A DNA stretch of 64,000 bases from an uncultured Acetatifactor sp. (GCA_947594835.1 CANQEH010000001.1:295837-359836), one strand, 5' to 3'. Numbered from the stretch's first letter, positions 25,195 to 34,034 are shown. A program made the numbers and translations. The notes: a model not told the origin generated them from the sequence alone.

Positions 25195-25212
25195 TTGACA
25201 AAAGCGGGCTTC
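25168..25212. terminator. Long hairpin overlapping the maltodextrin -35 region
   Basis: GAAGCCCG plus TTTTGTC (25168-25175, 25177-25183) pair with GACAAAA plus CGGGCTTC (25197-25203, 25205-25212), one mismatch, 13-nt loop. It contains the -35 TTGACA of the next promoter in its right arm, so it is either an old bidirectional terminator reused as promoter DNA or a structured element. Confidence 0.55.
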
Positions 25213-25223
25213 TCTCTTACAAT
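25195..25223 (+). promoter_or_regulatory. Maltodextrin operon promoter
   Basis: TTGACA (25195-25200), exact 17-base spacer, TACAAT (25218-25223). Near-consensus. The first LacI-type dyad begins five bases after the -10 and so covers the start site. Confidence 0.8.
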
Positions 25224-25227
25224 TTAA

Positions 25228-25280
25228 CTTAACCAGTTAAGCATTGGTTATATTTTTGACTGTTAACTTAACTGGTTAAG
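25228..25280 (+). promoter_or_regulatory. Two LacI-family operators
   Basis: CTTAAC-CA-GTTAAG at 25228-25241 and CTTAAC-TG-GTTAAG at 25267-25280: the same perfect 6+6 dyad twice, 39 bases centre to centre. This is the size and symmetry of LacI/MalR operators. The cognate regulator is probably the LacI-type gene at 26504-27292. Repression would occlude both polymerase start and elongation. Confidence 0.75.
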
Positions 25281-25295
25281 CAAAGGAGCAATAGG

Positions 25296-25337
25296 ATGGG
25301 AAAGCCGTTTCTGGCGGCGGAAATGGAGGAAATGTGA
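25296..25337 (+). CDS. 13-codon upstream reading frame (possible leader peptide)
   Basis: ATG at 25296 has AAGGAG upstream (25283-25288) and encodes MGKPFLAAEMEEM; its TGA stop (25335-25337) overlaps the GTG start (25334) of the lipoprotein gene. Ribosomes ending here could re-initiate directly on the lipoprotein. No amino-acid bias suggests classic attenuation. Coding status is an inference from ribosome site and overlap only. Confidence 0.35.
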   Translation: MGKPFLAAEMEEM

Positions 25338-26500
25338 AAAAGAGGAGAGCAGTATCTATTTTGGCGGCGTTTGCGCTCGGCATGGCGCTGTGCGCCTGCG
25401 GCACGGGAGAGGCTGCAGACGGCGGCCAGGGGGCGGATGCGGGAAACGCAGGCGTGGAAAACGCAGAGGGCGGCCAGTCGGGCGCCCAGGATGTGGTGAA
25501 GGTCACCTTTTATGACACCGACGGCGTCACGGTGCTGTCCGAGCAGGAGATTTCCGTGGGCGGAACCGCTTCCGAGTATGTGCCGGAAAAAGAAGGACAG
25601 GTTTTCATGGGCTGGTTTGCCACCCCTTCCCTGGCCCATACCTTTGATTTCACCCAGCCCTTAAGCCAGGACACCCAGGTTTTTGCGGGATTTATGGAGA
25701 ACGTGGAGGACACCAGGACATTTGCCATCGTCGGCAGCGGCATCAGCCCTCTGCTGGCTGCCTCCAGCTGGGGCAAGGTGATCAGCGAGGAGCACTATCT
25801 GGAAAAGAGCCCGGACGCCAATGTATATACCATCACCCTGGATCTGTGCGAGGGGGACGAATTCCAGTTTGCCATCGACAGCAGCTGGTCGGATCAGAGA
25901 GGCGGCGGCTATCTGGCAGCCACGGAGGCGGATGGGGTAACGTATTTCAACGTGGCGGGCGGTCTGAGCGACAATGCCCAGAAGGCCAATATCCAGTGCG
26001 CAGTGACCGGGAACTACACCCTGACGCTGACCACCTACCCCGGCGCGGACGTGTATGACACGGAAAACAGCAATTACACCGAGGAGACGAAGGAGAATTA
26101 CAATTCCAATCCCTATGACACCATTGAGTTTGTCTACAACGGAGAGATGGTGGGAGAGCAGGCAGAAGGGAAGATTTCTTACTTTATCAAGGGCGCCATT
26201 GTCACGGACTGGCAGGACGTCTACGAGGATTCGTACCGGTTCCAGGAAGAGGACGGGATTTACACGCTTTCCATTGCGTTGGAAGAAGGGGATGAATTTT
26301 TGTTCACCAGCCTGATCGAAACGGAAGGCAGCAGCAGTGTGGGCAACGAGTATGTGCGGTATACCAACATAAGCGACGAGGCGTCCCTCGCCTTTGTGGA
26401 CGGCACGGAGAGCGCCAATATGGTGGCAAAGCAGGCGGGGACTTACACCTTTACTTATGACCCTGCCACAAAGGAACTGACCGTGGCATTTGAGGGATAA
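25334..26500 (+). CDS. Surface lipoprotein with InlB-type repeat and putative glycan-binding modules
   Basis: A 388-aa lipoprotein: signal peptide ending in the lipobox CAC (LGMALCACG, Cys ~21), a low-complexity Gly/Ala/Asp tether, an InlB/Listeria-Bacteroides repeat (VKVTFYDTDG ... FMGWFATPS, ~55-120), and two similar beta modules. The modules share YTITLDLCEGDEFQFAID and YTLSIALEEGDEFLFTS, reminiscent of SusE/F-like starch-binding folds. GTG at 25334 is preceded by GGAGG. It is the first main gene after the LacI-type operators and lies by the GH13 and ABC genes, so it probably helps capture maltodextrin at the cell surface. The binding role is inferred, not shown. Confidence 0.75.
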   Translation: MKKRRAVSILAAFALGMALCACGTGEAADGGQGADAGNAGVENAEGGQSGAQDVVKVTFYDTDGVTVLSEQEISVGGTASEYVPEKEGQVFMGWFATPSLAHTFDFTQPLSQDTQVFAGFMENVEDTRTFAIVGSGISPLLAASSWGKVISEEHYLEKSPDANVYTITLDLCEGDEFQFAIDSSWSDQRGGGYLAATEADGVTYFNVAGGLSDNAQKANIQCAVTGNYTLTLTTYPGADVYDTENSNYTEETKENYNSNPYDTIEFVYNGEMVGEQAEGKISYFIKGAIVTDWQDVYEDSYRFQEEDGIYTLSIALEEGDEFLFTSLIETEGSSSVGNEYVRYTNISDEASLAFVDGTESANMVAKQAGTYTFTYDPATKELTVAFEG

Positions 26501-26503
26501 GCG

Positions 26504-27292
26504 TCACACAAAGCAGACGTGGGGGCAGTCGGGCACCCGGTTGATGGCAAGCTCCATGCAGGAGAAAACCTGTTCCAGCTTCCGATTCATATCGCAGGAA
26601 AGACAGCAGGCGTGGGCCGGCAGGACGTTTCCAAGCGCCTGCTGGCTATACGCCAGATTGCCCTGCAGGGAGGGCATCGTTTCCTCCACAAAGCACACCT
26701 GCCGGAAGGTATGGGAGAGGATGTCTCTCACTCCCTTGTTGTTGGGCGTAAGGCTTACATAGGTGTAGTTGTCCTCCCCGAAGCGGGCGTCCGCCTGTTC
26801 CTTCAGACGCGGGTAGTCGGTGCAGATCTGGAAAAAGATCTGTAAGGGGGTATCCACCAGGGTATCGATGGCAAGGAGGGGGATGAGGTTTCTGTCGCCC
26901 ATCTCGCAGAAAAACCCGGCGGTGGCGTCGAAGCAGAGGATCGCATCTGCGTAGTCGATGGGGCTTTCATCTTCTTCGTCCAACAGCAGAAGGTGGTAGC
27001 CGTGCCCCTTAAAAACAGACGCCAGCATCTTGGCCGTATAGAGCTGTTCGGCCTGCTTGAGCAGGGAGGTCTCCCGGGGCAGATAGAGGGCGGCTGTATA
27101 GGTTTTGCTGGTGGCAAGGGATTTGGCGGAGGAATTTGGCCTGTAATTCAACAGGTTGACGATCTGGCGGACTTTCTTTTTGGTCTCCTCGCTGATCCGC
27201 TGATCCTCCCGGTTATTGATGACGTAAGACACCGTTGCCACAGACACACCGGCCTGTTTTGCAACATCTCGGATGGTATATTTTTTGCTCAT
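26504..27292 (-). CDS. LacI-family transcriptional regulator (MalR-like, short)
   Basis: DNA-binding N terminus with the LacI helix-turn-helix and hinge: TIRDVAKQAGVSVATVSYVIN and YRPNSSAKSL. The effector part is only about 200 residues; total length is 262 against the usual ~330-340, so the periplasmic-binding-like core is shortened or divergent (no clear second lobe). It lies between the lipoprotein and GH13 genes on the opposite strand and is the natural candidate to bind the two CTTAAC-N2-GTTAAG sites. Its stop is four bases from the lipoprotein stop, so transcription converges. Its own promoter is near-consensus. Confidence 0.87.
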   Translation of the reverse strand: MSKKYTIRDVAKQAGVSVATVSYVINNREDQRISEETKKKVRQIVNLLNYRPNSSAKSLATSKTYTAALYLPRETSLLKQAEQLYTAKMLASVFKGHGYHLLLLDEEDESPIDYADAILCFDATAGFFCEMGDRNLIPLLAIDTLVDTPLQIFFQICTDYPRLKEQADARFGEDNYTYVSLTPNNKGVRDILSHTFRQVCFVEETMPSLQGNLAYSQQALGNVLPAHACCLSCDMNRKLEQVFSCMELAINRVPDCPHVCFV

Positions 27293-27298
27293 AGGTTA

Positions 27299-27327
27299 GT
27301 TATATACTGTGGCGTTTTCTTTGTCAA
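27299..27327 (-). promoter_or_regulatory. Promoter of LacI-type regulator
   Basis: On the minus strand: TTGACA (27327-27322), 17-base spacer, TATAAC (27304-27299). The -10 lies just seven bases before the start codon, so the transcript is nearly leaderless, or a second start is used. Confidence 0.65.
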
Positions 27328-27364
27328 GCGCGAAAACCCGAAAAGAAAGGGACGAAAATTAAAA

Positions 27365-29071
27365 ATGAACGAGCAGGCAATTCTGCATATGCCGGATTCC
27401 ATCTACTGCTTCCCGCTGGGGGAAAAGGAGGTGCTGCTGCGGCTGCGGCTGGACCGCCGGGACGCGGTGGAAAAGGTGGAGGTGGTGTATGAATGTAAAT
27501 ACAGGATTCAGGAAAAACAGGAATGTGCCCTTCTGGAGCGGAGGTACGAGGATCGGCTGTTTGCCTATTATGAGACGGAGCTGGCCCTGACAGACGTGCG
27601 TCTGGCCTATGTGTTCCGCATCTGGTCGGAGGGAAAAGCATTTTATTTCTCCGAGGACGGGCTCAGCGGGACGTATGATTTTTCCCTGGCCTATTTTCAT
27701 TTTTTCCAGCTGCCTTACATCAACCGGGCCGATGTGCACCGGGAGGTGGAGTGGATGGAAGGGGCGGTATTTTACGAGATTTTTGTGGATCGCTTCCACA
27801 GGGGGCAGACCCCAAAGGACGAGTCATACATAAACTTGCGCTGGGGGGAGAAGCCCACGCCGAAGAGCTTTGCAGGAGGGGATCTGCCCGGCGTGATCGA
27901 AATGCTGGACTACATCAAGGCCCTTGGGGCGAATGCGCTGTATCTGACGCCGGTGTTCTGCTCTATTTCCAACCATAAGTATGACATCTCTGATTATTAC
28001 AGGATCGACAGCCAGTTTGGGAGCGGCCGGGACTTGAAGCGGCTGGTGCAGGAAGCCCATAAAAAGGGGATGCGGGTGGTGCTGGATGCAGTGTTCAACC
28101 ATTGCAGCATGGAACTTCCCCAGTTTCAGGATGTGAGGAAACGGGGCAGGGAATCGCCCTATTACGACTGGTTTGTCATTCACGGGGAGAAGCCGGATCC
28201 GGAGGCGCTCAACTATGAGGTGTTTTCATTTTGCAATTATATGCCAAAGTTCAACACCTCCCACCCCCAGGTGCAGGAGTATCTGATTCAGATCGCGGTG
28301 TTTTGGATCAAGGAATATGACATTGACGGCTGGCGGCTGGACGTGTCGGATGAGATCTCCCACGATTTCTGGCGGGCGTTCCGCAAACAGGTAAAGGCGG
28401 CAAAAGAGGACGCGGTGATCATCGGGGAGAACTGGCACGACGCCAGCTGCTTCCTCCGGGGGGATCAGTACGACGGCATCATGAACTATGCCTTCACCAA
28501 GGCCTGTCTGGACTACTATGCCTTTGAGACCTTCGGAGCCAGGGAATTTGCCTGGAAGCTGAATCAGCTGCTGATGCGCAACACGGCGCAGGCCAATCGG
28601 ATGATGATGAACCTTTTGGACTCCCACGACACCGACCGGTTTTACACCAGCGTTGGAAAAAATAAAGATAAGGTGCTGTCCGCCCTGGCGGTGATGTGCC
28701 TGTTTCCCGGGGCGCCCTGCGTCTATTACGGCACGGAGATCCCGCTGGAGGGCGGTTACGACCCGGACAACAGGCGGTGCTTTGACTGGGAGGAGAGCCG
28801 CTGGGATATCCCGTACCGGGAAAAGGTAAAACAGATTCTGGGCCTGCGGGGGCTTGAGGAAGTCAGACGGGGACGGATCCGGATCCGGGAACAGCAAGGC
28901 CTGTTGGTGCTGGAACGGTGGGGCGAGGAATCTTTGGTGCGGCTGTCTGCAAACCAGACGAAGGAGGCCGTGCCCTTGGAAATCAAAGGGGAGATCCTTG
29001 CCCAGAACAGGTTTTGCAAGGGAATGCTGCAGACGGACGGCTATGCCGTGTCCCGGGAGCGGATGGCATGA
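27365..29071 (+). CDS. GH13 alpha-glucosidase/neopullulanase-like enzyme
   Basis: Cytoplasmic maltodextrin-degrading enzyme of 568 aa with no signal peptide. An N-terminal beta domain (~1-125, CBM34-like, as in cyclomaltodextrinase/neopullulanase) precedes the (beta/alpha)8 barrel. Catalytic motifs: DAVFNHC, GWRLDVSDE (nucleophile Asp ~324), IIGENWHD (acid/base Glu ~354) and LLDSHDTDR (Asp ~420). The domain order and YEIFVDRFHRG, MPKFNTSHP segments place it in the GH13_20 group. It precedes the sugar ABC genes and follows the divergent LacI gene, giving uptake, hydrolysis and regulation together. ATG 27365 has a rather distant GAAAGGG; the start is likely but not certain. Confidence 0.92.
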   Translation: MNEQAILHMPDSIYCFPLGEKEVLLRLRLDRRDAVEKVEVVYECKYRIQEKQECALLERRYEDRLFAYYETELALTDVRLAYVFRIWSEGKAFYFSEDGLSGTYDFSLAYFHFFQLPYINRADVHREVEWMEGAVFYEIFVDRFHRGQTPKDESYINLRWGEKPTPKSFAGGDLPGVIEMLDYIKALGANALYLTPVFCSISNHKYDISDYYRIDSQFGSGRDLKRLVQEAHKKGMRVVLDAVFNHCSMELPQFQDVRKRGRESPYYDWFVIHGEKPDPEALNYEVFSFCNYMPKFNTSHPQVQEYLIQIAVFWIKEYDIDGWRLDVSDEISHDFWRAFRKQVKAAKEDAVIIGENWHDASCFLRGDQYDGIMNYAFTKACLDYYAFETFGAREFAWKLNQLLMRNTAQANRMMMNLLDSHDTDRFYTSVGKNKDKVLSALAVMCLFPGAPCVYYGTEIPLEGGYDPDNRRCFDWEESRWDIPYREKVKQILGLRGLEEVRRGRIRIREQQGLLVLERWGEESLVRLSANQTKEAVPLEIKGEILAQNRFCKGMLQTDGYAVSRERMA

Positions 29072-29133
29072 GGGCGGCAGGGAAGGTCTGCGGGTAAACT
29101 TTCAAATTCTAAAGCGCACAAGGGGGCATAACA

Positions 29134-30621
29134 ATGAAACGGTTACAAGCGATTGCATTGACAACGGTATCTGTGCTGGGCCTTTTGACGGGCTGCGGGC
29201 AGGGAGGGGAGACGGCGGGCGCAGGGACGCCCCAGGGGCAGGAGGCAGGCGCTTCCCAGGGGGCGGATTTGAGCGCCATCTACACGGGGGAGCTGGAGAA
29301 GAATGTGACCATCCGGGTGCTGGAGAACGACACTGCCATTGCGCAAGGGTATTTTCAGGAGCTTTTGGACGCCTTCAACGCCGCCTATGCCGCGGACGGC
29401 ATCGTGGCGGTGGACGCCAATATGGATCAGTACAGCAATCTGGCGGACGACGGCCCTTACGGCTATGGGCCGGACGTGCTCTATCAGGCAAACGACGTCC
29501 TGATGAAATATGTGGAGGGAAGGCACATCTATCCCATCCCTGCAGAGTCCCTTTCGTGCTGGGAGACGATCCCACAGACGGCCTGGGAGGCCTACCGGGC
29601 CCAGGTGGACGGCACAGAGTACTATATGGGCGTGCCGGTGAACGTGCAGTCCTCCATGCTCTATTACCGGAAGGATCTGCTGCCTGAGGACTGGCAGGAG
29701 CAGTGGGACGATGACGGCAACCAGATTCCGGACATGACGGAGAACTGGAACGATATGTACCGCTATTCCAAGGAACTGGTGGGACAGGGGGATGGCCGGT
29801 ACGGCTATATGCGTTCCCTGTACGATGTGTACTTTTCCTCCGGTTTTCTCTTCTCCTACGGCGGCTATGTGTTCGGGGACAACAACACCAACCCGGAGGA
29901 CATCGGGTTTTCCGCAGGCGACGCCAGGCTGGGGGCCAGCGTGCTGTTGCAGCAGGCCTCTCTGATGAACGAGGACTGTATCGACGACTCCGTGACGGTG
30001 GGCGCTTTCAGCAAGCTGGCGGACGGCACCTATTTTGCCACCATGACCACGCCGGACGTCTACTCCCAGTTTTTAAAGGAGCTGACGCTGGCCTACGAGG
30101 GGCAGGGTATGAGCCATGAGGAAGCGCAGGCGCTGGCGGAGGAAAATCTGGTGGTGACGGATGTGCCAAAGCTGCCAAAGAGCGGCGACCTGACGGAAGA
30201 AGATCCGGAGCTCATCCCCTTAAAGGCAATGGGCGGCGTCAATGGCTACGGCATCAGCGCCTACACGAAAAGCCCCAATGCCTGCCTGGCGTTTGTGGAG
30301 TTTGCCACCAGCTACGAGATGGTCATGAAGCGCCATGAGATGCTGGGCATCGTGCCGGCCCGCAGGGATGCGGCGGATGCGGCGGGGGGCATCTCGGAGA
30401 TCATCTACAGCAATCTGGAGCAGGGAAATATCGTGATCATGCCATCCATCCGGGAGGTGGAGCAGATCTGGACGCCGGCGCAGACGTTTTTTCAGGATCT
30501 GGCCAAGGATGCGTTCCGGACGGGCGGCCGGTCCTATGACAGTCTGGAAAAGATCCAGGCGGGGCTGGAGGCTGTGGACGCCCAGATCTACGACGCCATC
30601 CACACGCTTTCCGGCCAGTAG
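29134..30621 (+). CDS. Maltodextrin-type ABC transporter substrate-binding lipoprotein
   Basis: Extracellular lipid-anchored solute receptor (family 1 SBP, MalE/MdxE-like). Signal peptide with lipobox LLTGCGQ (Cys ~22), a Gly/Ala/Gln-rich tether, then the two-lobe fold with NVTIRVLENDT, YGPDVLYQANDVLMKY, VPVNVQSSMLYYRKDLLP and the C-terminal AQTFFQDLAKDAF helix. At 495 aa it is longer than typical MalE (~400). AAGGGGG supports the start. The maltodextrin assignment rests on the GH13 gene 62 nt upstream, the LacI operators, and the permease pair downstream. Confidence 0.9.
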   Translation: MKRLQAIALTTVSVLGLLTGCGQGGETAGAGTPQGQEAGASQGADLSAIYTGELEKNVTIRVLENDTAIAQGYFQELLDAFNAAYAADGIVAVDANMDQYSNLADDGPYGYGPDVLYQANDVLMKYVEGRHIYPIPAESLSCWETIPQTAWEAYRAQVDGTEYYMGVPVNVQSSMLYYRKDLLPEDWQEQWDDDGNQIPDMTENWNDMYRYSKELVGQGDGRYGYMRSLYDVYFSSGFLFSYGGYVFGDNNTNPEDIGFSAGDARLGASVLLQQASLMNEDCIDDSVTVGAFSKLADGTYFATMTTPDVYSQFLKELTLAYEGQGMSHEEAQALAEENLVVTDVPKLPKSGDLTEEDPELIPLKAMGGVNGYGISAYTKSPNACLAFVEFATSYEMVMKRHEMLGIVPARRDAADAAGGISEIIYSNLEQGNIVIMPSIREVEQIWTPAQTFFQDLAKDAFRTGGRSYDSLEKIQAGLEAVDAQIYDAIHTLSGQ

Positions 30622-30681
30622 TGTGCGGCATTCTTTTTTCAAGATTTGAAATTCTGCAAAGCGGCATTATGGAGGATGGTC

Positions 30682-32007
30682 ATGCGGGCAAAAGGAAAAG
30701 GGAATTCTCCCGCCGCCATGTGGCGGGACGGGGGGAGGAATGTAAGACTGAGTATGTGCCTGATGGGGCTGGGGCAGCTCTGCTACGGCCAGATCGGGAA
30801 GGGACTTTTGTATCTGGCCGTGCTTGCGCTGGCGGCGGCCTATTTTGTGGGGCGCGGGTTTGAAGATCTGATCGGGCTGTTTACCCTGGGCACCCAGGAG
30901 GCCAACACCTGGCTGGGGATAGAGGGGGATAACTCCGTCATCATGCTGCTCATGGGGCTTCTGGCGGTGGCTGCGGCTGCGTTTCTGGGGCTGTGTTGGA
31001 GCGCCAATGTGCGGGACGCCTATGAGACGCAGAAGCGGTGTGAGCGGGGCGGAAGGCCGGCCCGGTTCCAGGAAGATTTCAAGGCGCTTCTGGATCGGAA
31101 GTTTTACAAGACGGTACTGTTTCTGCCAATTCTGGGCGTGTGTGTGTTCCACATTCTGCCCATCGTGTTCATGATCGCCATTGCGTTTACCAATTACGGC
31201 GGCAGCATTGTGCCGCCGAAGCTGGTGGACTGGGTGGGGTTCGACAATTTCATCCAGATTGCCACGCTGTCCCGGTTTGCCCCTACCTTTGGGCGGATTT
31301 TATTGTGGAATCTGGTGTGGGCCGTGGTGTCCACGGGACTCAACTACTTTGCGGGCCTGGGGCTGGCGCTTTTGCTCAACAAGGACTGCGTGAAGGGCAA
31401 GGCCTTCTGGCGGGCATTCCCCATGCTGGCCTACGCGGTGCCCGGCTTCATCACGCTCCTGGGATTTAAATTCATGTTCTCCTACGGCGGGCCCATCAAT
31501 GGGATCATCACCGGCATGGGCGGACGGGCGGTGGGATTTCTGGACATTGACGCCAAGTGGATCGCCAGGGCCATCGGCTTTGCGGTCAACGCCTGGATCA
31601 GCGTGCCCTCCATCATGCTTTTGGCGACGGGGATCCTGGCAAACCGGGATTTCAGCCAGATGGAGGCGGCCAGGATCGACGGGGCCAACGCCTTTCAGCA
31701 GTTCCGGCACATCACGCTGCCCTTTGTGCTGTTTTCCACCACGCCGGTGCTGATCTCCCAGTTTATCGGGAATTTCAATAATTTCGGCATTTTCTTTTTC
31801 CTGCGGGGCGGCCTGTACATCGACGGCTATTTTCTGGCCAGCGACACAGACCTTCTGATCAACTGGCTGTATAACCTGTCCATCAACAACAATTATTACA
31901 GCATCGGCGCAACCATCAGCCTGGTGATCTTTCTCATCACCTCGCTGCTGTCCCTGCTCATCTATACCAGAAGTACATCTTACAGAGAGGAGGACACCTT
32001 CCGATGA
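30682..32007 (+). CDS. Sugar ABC transporter permease (MalF/MdxF-like)
   Basis: Membrane subunit of about 441 aa. Two additional N-terminal helices and a cytoplasmic loop (~20-140) precede the six-helix MalF core, an arrangement seen in maltose-type MdxF proteins. The EAA loop is MEAARIDGANAFQQFRHITLP. GGAGG six bases before ATG 30682 fixes the start, although the frame is open to 30646. The stop overlaps the MalG-like gene by four bases (ATGA), indicating translational coupling. No ATPase gene is found in this cluster, so a shared MsmK/MalK-type ATPase elsewhere is likely (known for many Firmicutes). Confidence 0.92.
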   Translation: MRAKGKGNSPAAMWRDGGRNVRLSMCLMGLGQLCYGQIGKGLLYLAVLALAAAYFVGRGFEDLIGLFTLGTQEANTWLGIEGDNSVIMLLMGLLAVAAAAFLGLCWSANVRDAYETQKRCERGGRPARFQEDFKALLDRKFYKTVLFLPILGVCVFHILPIVFMIAIAFTNYGGSIVPPKLVDWVGFDNFIQIATLSRFAPTFGRILLWNLVWAVVSTGLNYFAGLGLALLLNKDCVKGKAFWRAFPMLAYAVPGFITLLGFKFMFSYGGPINGIITGMGGRAVGFLDIDAKWIARAIGFAVNAWISVPSIMLLATGILANRDFSQMEAARIDGANAFQQFRHITLPFVLFSTTPVLISQFIGNFNNFGIFFFLRGGLYIDGYFLASDTDLLINWLYNLSINNNYYSIGATISLVIFLITSLLSLLIYTRSTSYREEDTFR

Positions 32008-32840
32008 AGAACCGCAAAGTGGCGAAGGCGATTGACGCCGTCCTGACGCATCTGGTGCTGATCGCGGTGTGTTTTGTGTTTTTGTTCCCCTGCCTGTGGC
32101 TGATCCTGGCTTCCTTCAGCAAGTCGGGCTCCATCTATTCCTTTGAGGGATTTTTCCCAAGCGCTTACAGTCTGGACACCTTCCGGACGCTGTTTACGGA
32201 TACGGAGATGTACAACTATCCGCGGTGGTTTGGCAACACGCTGTTTATCGCGGGGATGAGCTGCCTGATCGGGAGCCTTCTGGTGATCCTTACGGCCTAC
32301 ACCATGTCCCGGTTCCAGTTCCGGGGGAAGAAGTTTCTCATGAAGACCACGCTGGTGCTGGGGATGTTCCCTTCCTTCATGGGAATGATCGCAGTGTATA
32401 TCATCATGACGCAGTTTGGGCTGATCAACCGGATGTGTGGGTTAATCCTGATTTACAGCGCGGGGGCGCCCATGGGGTATCTGACCCAGAAGGGATTTTT
32501 CGACACCATATCCGCCTCCATCGACGAGGCGGCCAGGATGGACGGCGCCACCAATTTCCAGATCTTTTTTAAGATCAACCTGCCGCTGTCCATGCCCATT
32601 ATCGTCTACACAGCCATTTCCAGCTTTACCTTTCCCTGGAGCGATTTCATCCTGCCGAAGCTCCTGCTGAAGGAAAAGGATCTCTACACGGTGGCGGTGG
32701 GGCTGATGAGCCTGGGGGACACGGAATTTGCCAGGTTTGCCGCTGGCTCTGTGTTTATCGGCGTCCCGATCGTTATCTTGTATTTTGCCTTGAGCCGGTT
32801 CTTCGTAAGCGGCATGGCTGCGGGAGCGGTAAAAGGATAA
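32004..32840 (+). CDS. Sugar ABC transporter permease (MalG/MdxG-like)
   Basis: Second permease, 278 aa, six membrane helices. The EAA loop DEAARMDGATNFQIFFKINLP is complete, and the C terminus ends in FFVSGMAAGAVKG, the standard MalG tail. Starts at the ATG overlapping the previous stop. It ends the maltodextrin operon, followed by a strong terminator. Confidence 0.94.
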   Translation: MKNRKVAKAIDAVLTHLVLIAVCFVFLFPCLWLILASFSKSGSIYSFEGFFPSAYSLDTFRTLFTDTEMYNYPRWFGNTLFIAGMSCLIGSLLVILTAYTMSRFQFRGKKFLMKTTLVLGMFPSFMGMIAVYIIMTQFGLINRMCGLILIYSAGAPMGYLTQKGFFDTISASIDEAARMDGATNFQIFFKINLPLSMPIIVYTAISSFTFPWSDFILPKLLLKEKDLYTVAVGLMSLGDTEFARFAAGSVFIGVPIVILYFALSRFFVSGMAAGAVKG

Positions 32841-32858
32841 AAAGGGCCTTTTTAAGGG

Positions 32859-32888
32859 CCGCCGGGGAGAGCCCCGGCGGTCTTTTTT
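32859..32888 (+). terminator. Maltodextrin operon terminator
   Basis: CCGCCGGGG (32859-32867), loop AGAG, CCCCGGCGG (32872-32880), then TCTTTTTT. Very stable intrinsic terminator. Confidence 0.92.
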
Positions 32889-32940
32889 GCGGGGAGACAC
32901 ATATATTTTAGAAAATGAGGCTGCGCAGTGGAGTTGTGCG

Positions 32941-33846
32941 ATGAAGACCATATTTGTCAAGGAGCTTGTGAAGAAATGGACGGGGGGAGGGAAGATAGAT
33001 TTCGGACAGGCGGCCCCGGCGGTATTGTTTCTGGGCGCCATGTTCCTTCTGGGGAGGGCGGCGGCCCAGACCCTGGGGGAGATCCGGGAGACCGCCGGGC
33101 AGGCGGTGACCGGGACGGCGCTGTATTCTGAAAACTGGGGGCTGGGATTTGGACAGAAGGGGGAAAAGCCCACGGGAAACGTCCCGGCGGCCCAGCTTGC
33201 CCAGTACAACGCTTATTTTATGGCGGAGGGAAATGAGAAGGTGCTCTATCTGACCTTTGACTGCGGCTATGAGAACGGCAACACGGAGCCCATATTGGAC
33301 GCCCTGAAAAAACATGACGCCCCGGCCACCTTCTTTGTGGTGGGGCATTTTTTGGAGTCGGCGCCGGAGATCGTAAAGCGTATGGTGGAGGAGGGGCACA
33401 CGGTGGGCAACCACACCTACCATCACCCGGATATGTCCCAGATATCGGACAGGGCGGCTTTCCAGAAGGAGATGGACGATGTGGCAGATGCGTTCCGGGA
33501 GCTTACCGGGAAGGAACTGGCCATGTATTACAGGCCGCCCCAGGGCAAATACAGCACTACAAACCTGCAGATGGCAAAGGAACTGGGATATTCGACCTTT
33601 TTCTGGAGCCTGGCCTATGTGGACTGGAACCAGGACGACCAGCCCAGCCATGCGGAGGCCCTTGAGAAATTGACAGACAGAGTGCATCCCGGCGCCATCG
33701 TGCTGTTACATAGCACTTCCAAAACCAACGGGGAGATCATGGATGAACTGTTAAGCAAGTGGGAGGAGATGGGGTATACCTTCCGGCCATTGTCGGACTT
33801 TACCGCGCCGGAAGGCGCAGCCCAGCAGACGCTGGCAGCCCGGTAG
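32941..33846 (+). CDS. Polysaccharide deacetylase, PdaA-like (delta-lactam-biosynthetic)
   Basis: NodB-fold de-N-acetylase of 301 aa. One N-terminal membrane or signal helix (~22-42), then LYLTFDCGYENGNTEPILDAL (metal-binding and catalytic Asp pair), GHTVGNHTYHHPDMS (His metal ligands), YYRPPQGKY and VLLHSTSKTNGEIMDELL. The phrase DCGYENG resembles PdaA, which makes muramic delta-lactam in spore cortex, rather than generic PgdA. This, and the Csp-like protease, argue for a spore former. ATG 32941 has GGAG eight bases upstream. It is monocistronic, between a terminator and a convergent gene. Confidence 0.88.
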   Translation: MKTIFVKELVKKWTGGGKIDFGQAAPAVLFLGAMFLLGRAAAQTLGEIRETAGQAVTGTALYSENWGLGFGQKGEKPTGNVPAAQLAQYNAYFMAEGNEKVLYLTFDCGYENGNTEPILDALKKHDAPATFFVVGHFLESAPEIVKRMVEEGHTVGNHTYHHPDMSQISDRAAFQKEMDDVADAFRELTGKELAMYYRPPQGKYSTTNLQMAKELGYSTFFWSLAYVDWNQDDQPSHAEALEKLTDRVHPGAIVLLHSTSKTNGEIMDELLSKWEEMGYTFRPLSDFTAPEGAAQQTLAAR

Positions 33847-34034
33847 ACAGACAGGGCGGCGCAGGGCCAGATCCCGGGCACAAAAAGAACATCGGCTGCC
33901 AAGTGTTCTACGGGATTTTCTCATGTGTTTGAACCTAGACACTGGCAATGCGCTGCCGCACTCCTCCCGGAACCGATGTTCAATGTAAGTATAGGACAGA
34001 CAGGACGGAAATGCAAGAGGAAAAGGGGAGGACG

